Below are positions 20,932 to 33,115 of a DNA stretch of 64,000 nucleotides, piece by piece (position 1 is the first letter of the stretch; each line of letters opens with the position of its first letter). The stretch comes from Leptodactylus fallax (Eukaryota > Chordata > Amphibia > Anura > Leptodactylidae): contig CAMRHE010000011.1 in the NCBI GenBank assembly GCA_947044405.1, positions 7,050,501-7,114,500 of the forward strand, given 5' to 3'. The translations under genes and the position numbers were made by a program. The notes under the pieces were generated by a model. It was not told the origin of the DNA. It worked only from the letters and a program-made list of their open reading frames with translations, and made no database searches.

Positions 20932-21800
20932 AACAAGTCCTGATGGCCAGTGGTAAGAGAGTATGTTCACTGAAAACATTGTTCCTAATGATGGCACAAG
21001 CAGCTCAAATGCACCACTTGAAAGTAGCCATGTGTGACCTGGTGAACAGATGATGGGTAGCTGCAGGATTAAGCATCAATGCAGTCAGATACGTGTAAGC
21101 CTGCATAACATGTGTCAAACACAATGTAGGCCAAAAAGTAAAAGAAACACCCCCCCCCCCCCACGAAGTCCTTGTACCTGTTTCAGAGATTGTGGGTTAA
21201 CTATATACAGCAACCAAAGGTGGCAGGGTATGAGTATGTTCTTGTGTGTATTGATCTCTTCTCAGGATGGCCTTAGGGCATTTCTGGTGCAGAAAGCCAC
21301 CGCACAAGGAACTGCAGATAAACTGCTGAAAAGAAGTAGTGTGCAGGTATGGGATCCTCGAGACTATCGAAAGTGATAATGGAACTCAATATACAGGACA
21401 GGTAATGAGAGAAATAATGGAGGCCATGGGGATACCCCATACCGTCCCCAGAGTAGTGAAGAGTATTTATCACTTCTCACTTGAATTTGTATTTTCTGTA
21501 AGGTACACTCCTGACAGAAGAATTGGCCTCAGCCAATCTGATTTGAATTGTATTTTTCATAATAGTTCCAGATGTAGTATGGTGTGCTGACTGACTATGT
21601 GATGAATTGTCAAAAACATGTGACTAATGTACACGTTTGAGTTTCCTCCTTCCTTCCAGATCCTGAGTCAGTGGAAGGAATCTATAAGCTACAACCCAAA
21701 GATTGGATGGTGATAAAAATACACGTGAGAAGGGCCTCGATACGATGGTCCTTCCAGGTCCTGTTGACAACCAGTACGGCTGTGAAACTGCAAGGAAAAC
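20932..21800 (+). pseudogene. Endogenous retrovirus integrase remnant
   Basis: Continues the pol fragment. About 21225-21300 encodes a GYEYVLVCIDLFSGW-like core strand. About 21345-21400 gives ESDNGTQYTG, the second catalytic Asp region, in another frame. The stretch that should carry the catalytic Glu is disrupted after about 21460. At 21671-21800, LQPKDWMVIKIHVRR and VLLTTSTAVKLQG match the gammaretroviral integrase C-terminal domain. Frameshifts, stops and a C-run insertion at about 21152-21163 make it inactive. Confidence 0.8.
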
Positions 21801-22117
21801 CTTGTTGTTATGGTGATGTGTCCCCAGTGGATGATGTTTTTAAACACAAATGGGACAATAAATTGTTTAAGGATATAGGTCTTGTTAAAGGAGAAACCCA
21901 AAAGACTGGTGGACTGTTGGATCAATCTGCACCCACATTCCTGTTATATTTTCATGCAATGTGCAAACTGATCCTCTGTATTGTAGAGAAATGTACTACC
22001 TGTAAGAAGGAGACATAAGTGAATATGACCCCCACAGAGGAAGTGTATATCCAATTAAGTATCTAAAGGGCTACCATACAAACAGTAAAACAACAAGCTG
22101 TTATAAGCCAAGGATGA

Positions 22118-22345
22118 TTGATACATTTAGCCTCAGACATACAGGATCTCACTGCACATCATTGGTGGGATATATTTACTGGATTTTCTCCTTCAGCAAA
22201 TCAGATCACAAATTATATATTCCAGCCTATAGTTATTATATTCATACTTTTCATAGGTATGGCAATATTCAATGTATATGCTTTTTGTAAGATCAGAAGG
22301 GCATTTTCTTACAGGCCAGGAGTGAGAGAAGAATTGATGTTGTGA
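22118..22345 (+). pseudogene. Candidate endogenous retrovirus Env TM C-terminus
   Basis: A 75-codon frame downstream of integrase and just upstream of the 3' LTR. It has a WWDIFTGFSP-like membrane-proximal stretch, a hydrophobic segment (about residues 33-55) and a basic cytoplasmic tail start, the expected order for retroviral TM. No fusion peptide, CX6C motif or surface subunit is visible. Position and topology are the main evidence. Confidence 0.55.
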
Positions 22346-22456
22346 TTATCAGGACAATTGTCTCTCCACCTGGAATCTGGTGTAAACCGGCAGACTTGTT
22401 CTGAATGTAAAGGTGGTAGCCAAGTCAATTGTGTTGATATCACAAAAGGTGGGAAT

Positions 22457-23030
22457 TGTGGTGGAAAAATATCAGAAAATGGCTTGAGAATCAATAATCA
22501 ACAATAATTGTGCCTATCGCTTTAAGAATATATTTCAGTAAAAGCTGATTTTGTGTGAAAATATTGTTTAGCCCAGATTGCTTTTGGTCACAAAAGCCCT
22601 ACTCATGCTTCAAAGATGAGGTATTTTGATAAGGATGTCCAATTAAATGTCTTGCTCCCTTTCACTCCCCATACTACTCTTTTCTCTGGGAGCAAGATAG
22701 GAGATAGGCCTTATTAAAATTATCTCATGAAACATTTCAAGGTCTACGAACAAAGAAGAGTTTATGTGGTCAGAGATGTAATGAGCAAAGTGGACACCGG
22801 AGGTTTCACGTGCAGGTCATATGTAAATACCCATTTTCTTTTGATCAATTGTATTGCATGCTTTGTGTGATGTATTCTGTGATGTGTAAACTGCCATAAA
22901 GCCATTATTTTCCTTTATAATCCTGTGCACCGCCTCAATAAAGAAGAAGAGAATTATCATAGAGAATAACCTGTCTCTGTGTTGATTCGCCGAGCGTGAT
23001 TTAATTAATTAATTTGGACATCTCCTGACA
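22457..23030 (+). repeat. Retroviral 3' LTR
   Basis: A purine-rich tract (AAAAGGTGGGAA) at 22443-22455 precedes TGTGGTGG, the expected LTR start. AATAAAG lies at about 22938, 110-120 bp after a TATA-like stretch. The right boundary is uncertain. A CA at about 23029-23030 is a candidate, and no second LTR is in the window. Confidence 0.65.
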
Positions 23031-24773
23031 ATTAGAGAGTGGGACCGTTTGGGTTCCGATGACACTATGAGAAAGAACTTTCTCTGCAGGTGCCACATCA
23101 TTACCACGGAATGGGATCTGTGTTAGTGAAGAAGATGAAGGAAGCTTGGTTGACAAACTAGAAAGGCCCTGCAGTAAATTATGCGTTACAACATTGTAGA
23201 AGTTTTCCTCACACAGCACAGATACTCTCCCTCACTCCTATATATGATTTCTATCACTATCTGCCTGTAATTGATTACATCTGAGTAAACTATGTTATTC
23301 TTCTACTTTCTAGCTATATTGCAAGTTTTGCTTCGGTCAGTGCTGTGTATTGTTGAAGAAAATGGAGTAATTGTTTTGGATCATGCAGTGATGAATAACA
23401 CATCTATCCCCTTCTTCCATCATTACTGAAATGCCTAGTGTTTCTGCCCACAGCATCTTATTTACTGTATGTGACATCAGCACTGAAAGGTGTCCACCTA
23501 CCACTGACTATTGGCTCAGAGGCTGTCAGGTGATTTCAGGACGTCAAAATGAGACAAAGACGTGCGTCTTCTGTATTTTCATTGCGTAATGCATGTCACA
23601 GTAGCCATTTTATTTGTTAAACACTGTTTATTTTGTTTTGTTAAAAACCAAACAAATTTGGAATATTCAGGTCGAACCTGGCTTGGAATGAGTCAGTTCA
23701 TCCATCTCTAGTACATATCAGTTTGTGTTATATCACTCTTTGATAGCAAAACACTTTTTGATAGCATAGAACTCCATATAGCTGGTTATTTATTGACAGA
23801 CATGTATGGACATGTAAAGCCAAGAGGAAAGATAGGCATATGTAATGGTCAATATAAACAGTAGTAGTCACAATGGCAATATCATTGTGTTTCATGATAA
23901 TTATATGTTCACTGGTTTGACAATTCATTGCATATATTAGGGAATATATTATCTTAAAATATGATTTTAATATGTTCAAGTTATTTTATCTGTTATTTGT
24001 TATCATTTAATCATATCAATACTGAAGACTGAAAATACCTGTTCAAGGAGAACCTCTTTGAGAATATGCAGTCTCCCTAGAGGCACTGTGATGTATCAAC
24101 TTATCAACTACATATCATGGCTCATTAACTAATTCTGAGGCAGACTGAAGGGGTAGTATCAGGAGATATTTTCCTTTTCACTTTGCCATGTTTTATATCA
24201 CTTGTATCATTGAAGATTTATTGCTTTATTATAACACTGAAGTCAGCAGCTTAAGTGTCATTTGTTTCAATAAGTACACATACTGTTTTTCATTCAGGAA
24301 AAAGTAATACAAATTTAAAGCTTTTGGATCCTATTAAAAATATTTCACATTTTACAAAATTAAATCCATCTGTAATTATAGTAAAGTTTCAATCACTGTT
24401 CCACTTGACAAAGGGTCCATATGTCAGCTGTATTTTCCAGCCCAACTACAGATCCTGTTAACTAAATTTATGGCATCATACTAGTTTTTGATACTATAAA
24501 CTTTGGAATTACTGAAACTCTAATCTTCTGCCACTGACATGAGTGGGGGACAGTAAAACTGTCATCAGAAGTGTAGCTAGAGAGAGAGGAGGGGGAGCCA
24601 TAAAGACATGTACTTTTAACTATATTGGTGTCTAAAAGACATTGATACTTTTGAAATGTATGGTAGAGCAGGAAACAGCTTCCTGCTTTGCCACTCTGTA
24701 AGCTGCAAGCCACTTCACTGGCTTACAAAGGCAGGTGTAATAACATGACAACAATGCACCTCATGTACTGAGA
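23031..24773. other. Mostly unassigned, repeat-poor sequence
   Basis: No coding motif seen. 23680-23710 ends like the 'catctctag' terminus of the foldback repeat. 24000-24470 is AT-rich without recognisable repeats and is a weak candidate for conserved non-coding DNA. Confidence 0.35.
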
Positions 24774-25122
24774 CAGAGGGGTTCATTGGGGTTTTATGAA
24801 TTTAAGGGGGACAATTTATATAAGGGGTCATTATGAATATAAAGGTGGATCATTTATATAATGGGTCATTAGGAGCAATATTTATCTCAGTGGGTATAAT
24901 ATAAGGGGGCAATTAGGTGACATTAAATTAAGGAGGCACTTGAGCTTTTTTAAAGGGGTTTTCAAGCTCATTTTTATTGACAATTGGAACCCCCACTGAT
25001 CAGCTGCTTGAAGGGGCCATGACACACATGCAAGCACGGTGTCCCATGACCATTTACATTAAAAACTGTGTGTTTTACATTGCATGGCCACTAAGAAGCA
25101 ACTAACACAATGTAAACAAATC
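24774..25122. mobile_element. Repeat family A, left part (split by L2)
   Basis: Contains the family phrases 'TTTATATAAGGGGTCATTA', 'GAACCCCCACTGATCAGCTG' and 'GTGTTTTACATTGCATGGCCACTA'. It resumes at 26508 after the L2 insertion. A copy in the same orientation lies at 34810-36984, and reverse copies lie inside the hAT-type elements at 37.7-38.3 and 51.4-52.6 kb. Confidence 0.7.
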
Positions 25123-26461
25123 TTAGAGAGATCTTAGAGAGAATGGTTCTCACACATCTCCGCCCTCTAGTGAGCCCCGCTATGGACCTTCTCCAGTTTG
25201 CTTATTGGCCGGCCATTGGGGTAGATGATGCCATCATCCAACTTCTGCAAAGGGCTCTTTCTCACCTGGAGAAACCAGGGAACACGGTGAGAATAATGTT
25301 CTTTGATTTCTCCAGTGCTTTTAACACCATACAGCGGGGTTACTGAGGGACAAGCTGGGCCTTGCTGGAGTGGACCACCACCTCTCCAACTGGATCCTAG
25401 ACTACCTCACAAATCGACCTCAATACGTGAGAGCCCGGGACTGTGTGTCAGATATTGTGATCTGTAATACGGGTGCACCTCAGGGTACAGTTCTCGCCCC
25501 TTTCCTCTTCACACTGTACACTGCAGATTTTAGGTGCAACTCATCTAGCTGCTACCTACAGAAGTATTCTGACGACTCTGCGATAGTAGGCCTCATCACA
25601 GATGATGATTATAGGGAGTACAGAGAACTGAACCGGGATTTTGTGGACTAGTGCCAATGGAACCACCTGAAGATTAATGCAGGGAAGACCAAGGAGATGG
25701 TGGGGGACTTCCATATATGCAAATGCCCTCCTAAACCAGTGGACATCCTGGGGACGGGCATCGAGATTGTGAACACCTATAAGTACCTGGGTTTGCTCCT
25801 TAATAATAAGCTGGACTGGGCAGATCACATGGAGGTCCTGTACAGGAAGGGCCACAGCAGGCTGTACCTGCTTAGGAGGCTGAGAGCCTTTGGAATCCGG
25901 GGGGCACTTCTTAGGACTTTCTTCAACTCGGTAGTGGCATCAGCCATCTTCTTCGGAGTGGTCTGCTGGGGGAGCAGTATATCAACCAGGGATAGAAATA
26001 AACTTGACAAGCTGATTAGAAGGGCCATCTCTGTACTGGGGAGCCCACTGGACCCAGTGCAGGTGGTGGGCAACAGAAGGATACTGTCTATGTTGAGCTC
26101 CATGCGGAAGAAGAAGTCTCATCCCATGCACGAGACCGTGATCGCGCTGGGCAGTACTGTCAGTGACCGACTGCTCCACCCTAAGTGTGAGAAGGAGCAC
26201 TATCAGAAGTCTTTCCTCCCCACCGCGGTTAGGCTGTACAACTAACACCGACCTAAGCAAAGATCATTACAGACAGAGAACTGAAATATCTTTCTGCCTG
26301 TTAAATCCCCCCCCTCCTCTGCTACTTCTTATCTGTCTGTCTACAATCAATGTAATGCCTCTTACCTTGAAACATTCCTGTATATGTTGTATTTGTATTT
26401 GTATCTGCTTATCTTTGCTGCTGTAACACACTGAATTTCCCCATTGTGGGACTGTTAAAGG

Positions 26462-26501
<40 letters not shown>

Positions 26502-26507
26502 AGAAGG
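25123..26507 (+). mobile_element. L2-type LINE, 5'-truncated
   Basis: RT to 3' end of an L2/CR1-group LINE. From 25143: SPAMDLLQFAYWP, VDDAIIQLLQRALSHLEK, FFDFSSAFNTIQ, TGAPQGTVLAPFLFTLY and KYSDDSAIVGL (YSDD box), then NTYKYLGLLLNNKLDWADH and the C-terminal SHPMHETVIALGSTVSDRL...KSFLPTAVRLYN (to 26245). There is a frameshift near 25340 and an in-frame TAG at 25649. It ends in an (ATT)n tract, about 26466-26500, the microsatellite tail typical of L2/CR1. It splits repeat family A. Confidence 0.9.
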
Positions 26508-27066
26508 GGTCACAGTGCTTGCACAGCCTCTGAGGTCCCCTTCAAACAGCTGATCATTGAGGGTCCTGGTTGTCAGAACTCTGCTGATTTTTTTATTTTT
26601 TTTTTTAGTTATGAGGCACAAATGGGGCATTATTGATAAGGTGTACAATTTAAGAGGTCACACAGGGACATTAGTAATTTAAATAGGGGGTTATATTAAA
26701 TATTTTAGAATTGAGGTCATCAGCAAGATAGGGGCTTTACACAGGTAAGGACAACATGGGTCAGGTACCTGGAAAAGTGAGGAGCCAAAGATGTCAGCGT
26801 TGCAAATTTTGCAGAGAAAAGTCACAGCTGGAAGAAGTGGTTATGGTAGATCAGGTGTAAGAAACAGGAAATGTGAGAAATGAGAACAACTACAGTCAGA
26901 GATGTCAAAAAAATGTTTCCTGTGCCGTATTTATGTAAATCGTCTGCAGAGCCGGTACTTACCACTATACGGTCACCATATATACAATATCAGTATACCT
27001 CAGTTGGGGACAAACTTGCACATGTTTGCCCCCCCCCCCCATGCTGAATCCCTCGCTACACCTCTG
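26508..27066. mobile_element. Repeat family A, right part
   Basis: Resumes family A ('GGGGTCACAGTGCTTGCACAG...AAACAGCTGATCA') and ends 'CGCTACACCTCTG' at 27066. This parallels 'AGCTACGCCTCTG' at 36984. Read in reverse, the end is CAGAGGTGTAGCG, a hAT-like CAG terminus. No convincing target duplication was found. Confidence 0.65.
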
Positions 27067-27420
27067 ACTGCAGTAATTCTGAAGTGTAGCGTTTCATAAA
27101 TCTGTATCATGCCATAAATTCAGTTCACAGAAGCCATAGGGAGGAGGCATGGGGATATATGTCAGACACATGCACTGTATTTCTTGATTTGAATATGACC
27201 ATGTGAAAGGACCCTTAGGCCTTATGAACACAGTAGTGGTGTTCTTCATTGACGCAATGTCCATGAAAAATTTCTGTCTGTGCAAGTCCACGGATGGAAC
27301 TTATTTACATGGCAGTGAATAATGGCCATGCAATGGCCATTTTTGAAATTGCTATCACATGGCCCTTATAGAAACCATGAATTTCGATAGGTCTGTTCAT
27401 ATGGCACTATGTTCACTATG
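27067..27420. other. Unassigned spacer
   Basis: Nothing recognised between family A and the 3' end of the minus-strand L1. Confidence 0.35.
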
Positions 27421-27959
27421 TTAGTTTCAAAGGTATTTATTCAACGTTATCAAAAGAACAGTAAAAAAAAAAATCAAAGATAAGGACATCCATAACAACA
27501 GTGCAAATGACAAAAAGAGTGAAATACAATACAATAAAACAATGACAAATCTATAAGCATAAGTCTCGTAAGTCTGATGACGATAAAAAGGTATTAAAAT
27601 CCAGTAACAAACGCAATAGGAAGGAGGGAATAGCCAGGGCTAAAGTGCATAAGGCAAAAAGCAAGGGGGAGGGGGGTTCCTGCCTGAGAGAAGTGGTATG
27701 GACAAAAACACTTAATCCTAGCAGCAAGCTGGAACTGAAGAAAGTATGACAGGCCTGGGATGTTGGACCTATTAATCCAGAAGTCCCAATCCCTGTCAAA
27801 AAGTGGGAAGGTATCATAGATGGTGGCATTAATCTTTTCATGAAGCATGATCATTTCAACTCACCGAATGACATCGGTCAACGAAAGACATGCCCATCTC
27901 CAGTTGAAAGCAACATGGATTTGTGCAGCCATTAGGATGTACTGAAGTAATTTATATTT

Positions 27960-30900
27960 GGCTTATCTGAAGGTAGTAGACTTAAGACCAAGAAGAAGTA
28001 CTGGTGCAGACATTTGGAAGGACTGCCCTAAAAGTCGTTGCACCAGTCTATGGATAGAAACCCAGAAGCGATGGGCCAGAGGGCAGGTCCACCAAATATG
28101 AAGATCATAGCCTAAGGCGTCACAACCTCGAAAACAAAGGGGTGATACCAAAGGGTAAAAGCTGTGTAGTTTAAAACAAACCAAATAGGTTCTGTGAAGA
28201 ATCTTTAGAGAGTGCTCCATAAATGAGACCTGCCAACTGCCTTTGCTAATGAATGTGCAACAGTCGGTCCATTGGGCTGGAGTCAGAGTGGTCTCTAAGC
28301 CCCGTTCCCAGGCCACCATAAAGTCCAATTTAATCTCAGGAGTGGAAGCATTCCATAAACTATAAACAAGAGAGAGAACCTTTATCAGTCACCCTATAGA
28401 GCCATAGTCTCTCAAAGCTAGCGGGTGAAATCTCTGGAGTAAGTGGAATAAGAGAACTATGAAATAAAAGACCTGATTAGTACTGAAGGCCTCTGAGGAA
28501 GGGTGCTAATTAAGTAGTCCTTGGTGAAGACCTGCCAGTCACAGACAAAATCGTTGAGAAGTCAAAACCTGGCATGAGGGGATTATGAAATAGAGGTAGT
28601 AATGAAGAGATCGGATTTTGTAACCGATAGCTGAAATGAACACTCCAACACAGTTGCAACATATAGTTGGTCACCTTAGCAGATGGTGGGATTGGATGAA
28701 ACGCTGATCGTGTGGTCCAAAGTAAAGCCTGTAATGAAGTCAGAGTGATTAGCATTGACTCTGGGGTAGCCCATTGTGGGCAGCATCATAAAATGTAAAG
28801 AGGTGAGGAACCGACAGTCCAGACAATATCTTATGATATTACATAAGACGTGGTCGTTACAAATACGTGGTCGTTTATATGCCCATATAAAATGAAAAAG
28901 GGTTCAAAAATAATAGAGAATGTGAGGCAAGGTTACTATTTTGACGGAGTGAATTCTGCCTATCTAGGAGAGGGAGCCATGCAGCGAGATCCCTTACAAG
29001 TTTTGGGATCAAAGTGGCATAGTTCTGTTTGAAATGGGCATCTAGAAAACTGCAAAGGTTAATACCAAGGTATAGCAAGTATTTATCTCTAGTTTAAAAG
29101 TTTAAGGCTATCAAATTTGCTGTAGCAGAGGGGACATTGCAATGTAATATTTCTGATTTATTGAGTTTGAGCCCCAACAGTAGAGCAAACCGAGAGAGAG
29201 TATTAATCAGATTTGGAAGCGAAATCAGAGGTTTGTAATGTTGAGCATCATGTCATCTGCAAAGAGATTGGTTTCATATTTGTGGCCTCCTATCCTCACG
29301 CCTGTAATATCAGGGTGAGTGCAGATTGCAATCGCTAGTGGTTCTATAGCGAGAGCAAAAAATGCGAGAGACAAGGGACAGCCCCACAACAAATTTTAAT
29401 AGATATCTGTAAGAAGATCAAGGTAGGCTATGGGGTCGCAATAAAGAGCGCGGAGAGCTCTTTGAAATTGACCAGTTATGCCCATGAATCTCAGGACATG
29501 AACGAGGTAGTTCCAGGATAGACTGTTGAAGGCTTTCTCAATATACAGGGCCAATAATGAGATAGGCTTGCAATGAGAATTAACCCAATGAATAATTTTG
29601 CAGAGTTTTCTAACATTATCTGAGGTCTGTCTACCTAGAATGAACCCCACCTGGTCAAAATGTTTAAGAGAAGGTAATAGGCTGGATGAAGGAAAATAAT
29701 TTTATATCCAAGTTTAACAGCGAAATGGGTCTGTAGTTGGCAGGGGTAATGGTGACGTTAACCTGGTTTAGGGATGACCATTATAGAGGCGCTGAGTATG
29801 TCCTGAGGAAATTTACCACCCTTCAAGGGTGTGATTAAATATCTGGAGAAGGTGAGGCAAAAGAATACTTCAAATTTTTTTATAGTACAGAGAAGAGAAA
29901 CCATCCGGTCCGGGCGCTTTCCCGCTCTTAAGGGCATCAATGGCTAAGTCTAATTCCCTAGTTGTACTTTCATTCATGGCAGTAACTTGAGAGGGAGTGA
30001 CAGTGGGGAGGTTAAGGGAGCGGAGAAAGGAGGCAATCTATGGAGGGCAAGCTATGGAAGGGACAGAGTATAACGTCTGTTAGAATTGGTGGAATTGTGT
30101 GTAGATAGAGTTAGGATTGGAGGTTATGGTACCGTCTGATACTTGGATTTGATAAATAGCGTTCAACCTCTGGCGCACCCTTAATTTAGAAGCTAATAGT
30201 TTGTCAGGTTTATTTGCAAATAAAATCGCGCCTGGATCTAATGGACAGCTTTTTCCATGTGATGTGTTAGAACAGAGTCAAGCTGGAATTTAACATCCTT
30301 GATGCATTTAGCTAGGTAGTGGGAGGGTTGGAGCTGATTGGCAGTTTCTAATTTCAGCAGTTTATGCTCTAAGTCTGCTTGACCTATAGACCTTTCTTTT
30401 TTCACGTGAGAGGCTTCCGCTATAAGGGTGCCCCTAACTCTGGCTGTATGGGCCACCCAATAAACAGCTGGGTCGGTATCTGAGGCCTTATTAAGCATAA
30501 AGAACTCATTAAGGTTGCAGAGGCAAATCACCCCTTTGGACTTAGAAGAGAGTTTATCTGCAGAGGTGGAAGAGCTTTCCAGGGTTGCGTTAATACTAAA
30601 ATTAAAATCCCCACACCATACTATTTTAGAAAAGTCTAATTGTTCTAACAGTGCACATAACTCATGAAAAAAGTTTCCAGAGACCCAGTGTGGGCATAGG
30701 AATTAACAAGGCATAGATTGTGATCATAAAGGCGACATTGAATAATAATGTATTGCCCTTGTGGATCAATAGTCATATTATCAACCTGTAGAGAAACAGA
30801 AGTTCTAAGAAAGCCCGCTAATCCTGTGCTCTTTGATTGGTTTGGGGCATGTCATATGAGGGTATAGAATGAATGAAAATTCTTGGGGAAGGAGGTTCTT

Positions 30901-31020
30901 GAATACATATAATATCAGGTTTGAGTTTCTCATATTGAAGAAACGCCTAACAACACTTCTGAGGGGAATTAATTCCCCTTACATTATGTAAAAATAATCT
31001 TACACATGGATATCAGGAGG
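27960..31020 (-). pseudogene. L1 ORF2 pseudogene (EN-RT-zinc knuckle)
   Basis: Read from 31020 downward. The start of EN reads NVRGINSPQK and DIICIQEPP (QETH damaged). Further EN text (DPQGQYIIIQCRLYDH) runs to about 30700. 30531-30238 is the EN-RT linker. RT begins with ILSASIMVIPKPG (about 29760) and continues with MGFILGRQTSDN (29650) and an IEKAFNSLSWNY-like palm. An intact FADD box lies at 29252-29263. The C-terminal knuckle CFRGC...DLHIWWTCP at about 28140-28070 keeps CX3CX7HX4C spacing. Many frameshifts and stops make it inactive. Confidence 0.85.
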
Positions 31021-32319
31021 GGCGAAGTATATTGCATTTGGAAAGGACAATACAGGTGAAGCAGTCACAGGTGGGATCAGGCAGGAACTGAGAGCAAGTA
31101 TAGACAGAGAGTAGGCAGTGCTATAAAGGGAAAAAAACAATACTAGTAAAAAAAACAGTAACAACAGACTAAAAAACTAGGGTGTTCACTCCGCGGTTAA
31201 GTGGAGTGCAACAAACCCCGTAATGCCTAAGGCATAGGCGGGACATAGGGACCGCCATAACGGCTAATAGTTCAAAACGGCTCCAATAGTTCAGAGGAGG
31301 GAAAGTTAAGTGCAATAGACTATGAAATAATTTAGCTATGTAATCCAGAGGCCACCCTGGGATAAGGGAACAAGAATAGTAACAATATCACCTGTACATG
31401 AAATGTAAGGATATCAACAATAGTGCTAAGGCCTAAAGAGGTAACAAAACAACAATGAGAGGTAGCAATATAAAGTTAAGGCCTAAAGCTTGAAATAGCA
31501 AATATAATAACAATGGCAAGTTGCAGCATCCATTCCGAAGAACCTGCAAGGAGAACAGGGCAAAAAGGTCATATACTCATCTAGGAGACATAGGGGCCTC
31601 CGCTGGACGTGAAGGTTGGGCAGAGCTTGACGGTCACTTGCGTTTCGGCAGCTAGGTGCGTGATGGTGTCTGAGGCAAAGGGTCATGGTATCCGAGTCAT
31701 CCACCTGCAGACCTTCAAGGCGGAGGATAGAAATGTTGTCCCTCAGAGATCAAAGGGTATAGTCTTTATTGTTGAGAGTACAGGCTAGATGAAAGGTGAA
31801 GCCCCAGCGGTAGCGTATCTGGGCTTTTTGTAGCAGTAGAGTTATTGGACGCAGCGTTCTATGTCTGTCTAGAGTGGCCGGATCCAAGTTTGCAAAAAGC
31901 TGTACTGATGGGGCCATACCCAGTAGGGGATCTAATTCCTGGCTGCTGATAGAATTTGATCACAAAGCTCTGAGTAATGCAGTTTAAGAATAATGTCCTT
32001 GGGTACATTCAGGTTCTTGGGGTGTCATAATGCCGCAACCCAATGGAGGAGTAGTAGTGACGGTGGTGATGTCACAGGTTAGGCCGAGTACACTCAGGCT
32101 GGACACTAATGAGGGGGGCCTGCATAGTACCCGATGGTGGTAGTAGTTGTTCTCCCAGGGCCTTTCCAGTTGGAGAGGATTCTTCTCTCACCCTGAGCCG
32201 TGTGGTGGTATTCAGAAGGGCCCTGATGATAAGCACAGGAACGCCAGGCAAAACTTGTGCAGTTTCCCGATAGGGGTAGTAGTCTCTATCTTGTTGACTA
32301 TAACAGATATAATAGTAGT

Positions 32320-32940
32320 GTGGATGTCCAACCTGGAAAAGCAATAGACGCTGTTTTAACAACATTTCAGGTAGCTACCAGCCTGCTTTTGTGCAGGCAA
32401 CAGATGCTATTTCACCAACGCTCTAGGTTACTATCAGTTTGCTATTACAGTGATCTACCCATGCTATAGTTGCTGACAAATTCCTAATCAAGAGGAATAA
32501 CAGATACAATAGCAAGTTATAGGTGGAATTTGGGAAAAACAAGAGACGCTGTTTAGCAATGCTCCAGATTTGATGTCAATTTAGCTCTTTAAAAAGGGCA
32601 CAACAAAACTGCGTGTGCTGTAACAGTGACTACTAGCCGATTACCAGCTGAAGCAGGATAACTACATTCACTTGCTACATTTGATGGTACACATATAGCA
32701 GTTTGAATAACAGTCTTGATGCAAAACCTGGAGAAGAAACATAGGCCGTTTTTACAGCACTCCTTGGCTCTCGCAAATCTAGCCTGTGATAGGGACATAA
32801 TGCAACTATGTGCGCTGCTACAGGAATTACCAGATGTAGCATGCCTAGTATATCTATGTGCTAGATTCAACATATACAAGTATCTGCATAAGAAATGTAC
32901 TGTCTGCTACTGGGTGATGTCATTAAGTAGTGGATAGGAA
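32320..32940. repeat. Diverged tandem repeat of about 200 bp inside the LINE
   Basis: Three loosely similar starts about 200 bp apart: 'ACCTGGAAAAGCAATAGACG' (32331), 'TTGGGAAAAACAAGAGACG' (about 32530) and 'ACCTGGAGAAGAAACATAGG' (32728). Each is followed by GCTGTTT- or CCGTTTTT-type text and a 'CTCC/CTCTAG' stretch. Highly diverged. Confidence 0.5.
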
Positions 32941-32952
32941 TACATACACTTA

Positions 32953-33115
32953 CAGTGAGGAAAAAAGTATTTAGTCAGCCACCAATTGTGCAAGTTCTCC
33001 CACTTAAAAAGATAAGAGAGGCCTGTAATTGATATCATAGGTAGACCTCAACTATGAGAGACAAAATGAGAAAATAAATCCAGAAAATCACATTGTCTGA
33101 TTTCTATACCAAACC
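32953..33115. mobile_element. Tc1/mariner terminal fragment
   Basis: After TA (32951-32952), CAGTGAGGAAAAAAGTATTT and the stretch through 'AGAGAGGCCTGTAAT' and 'GAGACAAAATGAGAAAATAA' are a recognisable Tc1-family end. The other end and the transposase are not adjacent. Confidence 0.75.

Noticed and set aside
24774..27066. 8-bp target duplication for repeat family A
   Set aside because: TACTGAGA on the left and ACTGCAGT on the right share only a four-base core (offset), too little to support boundaries.
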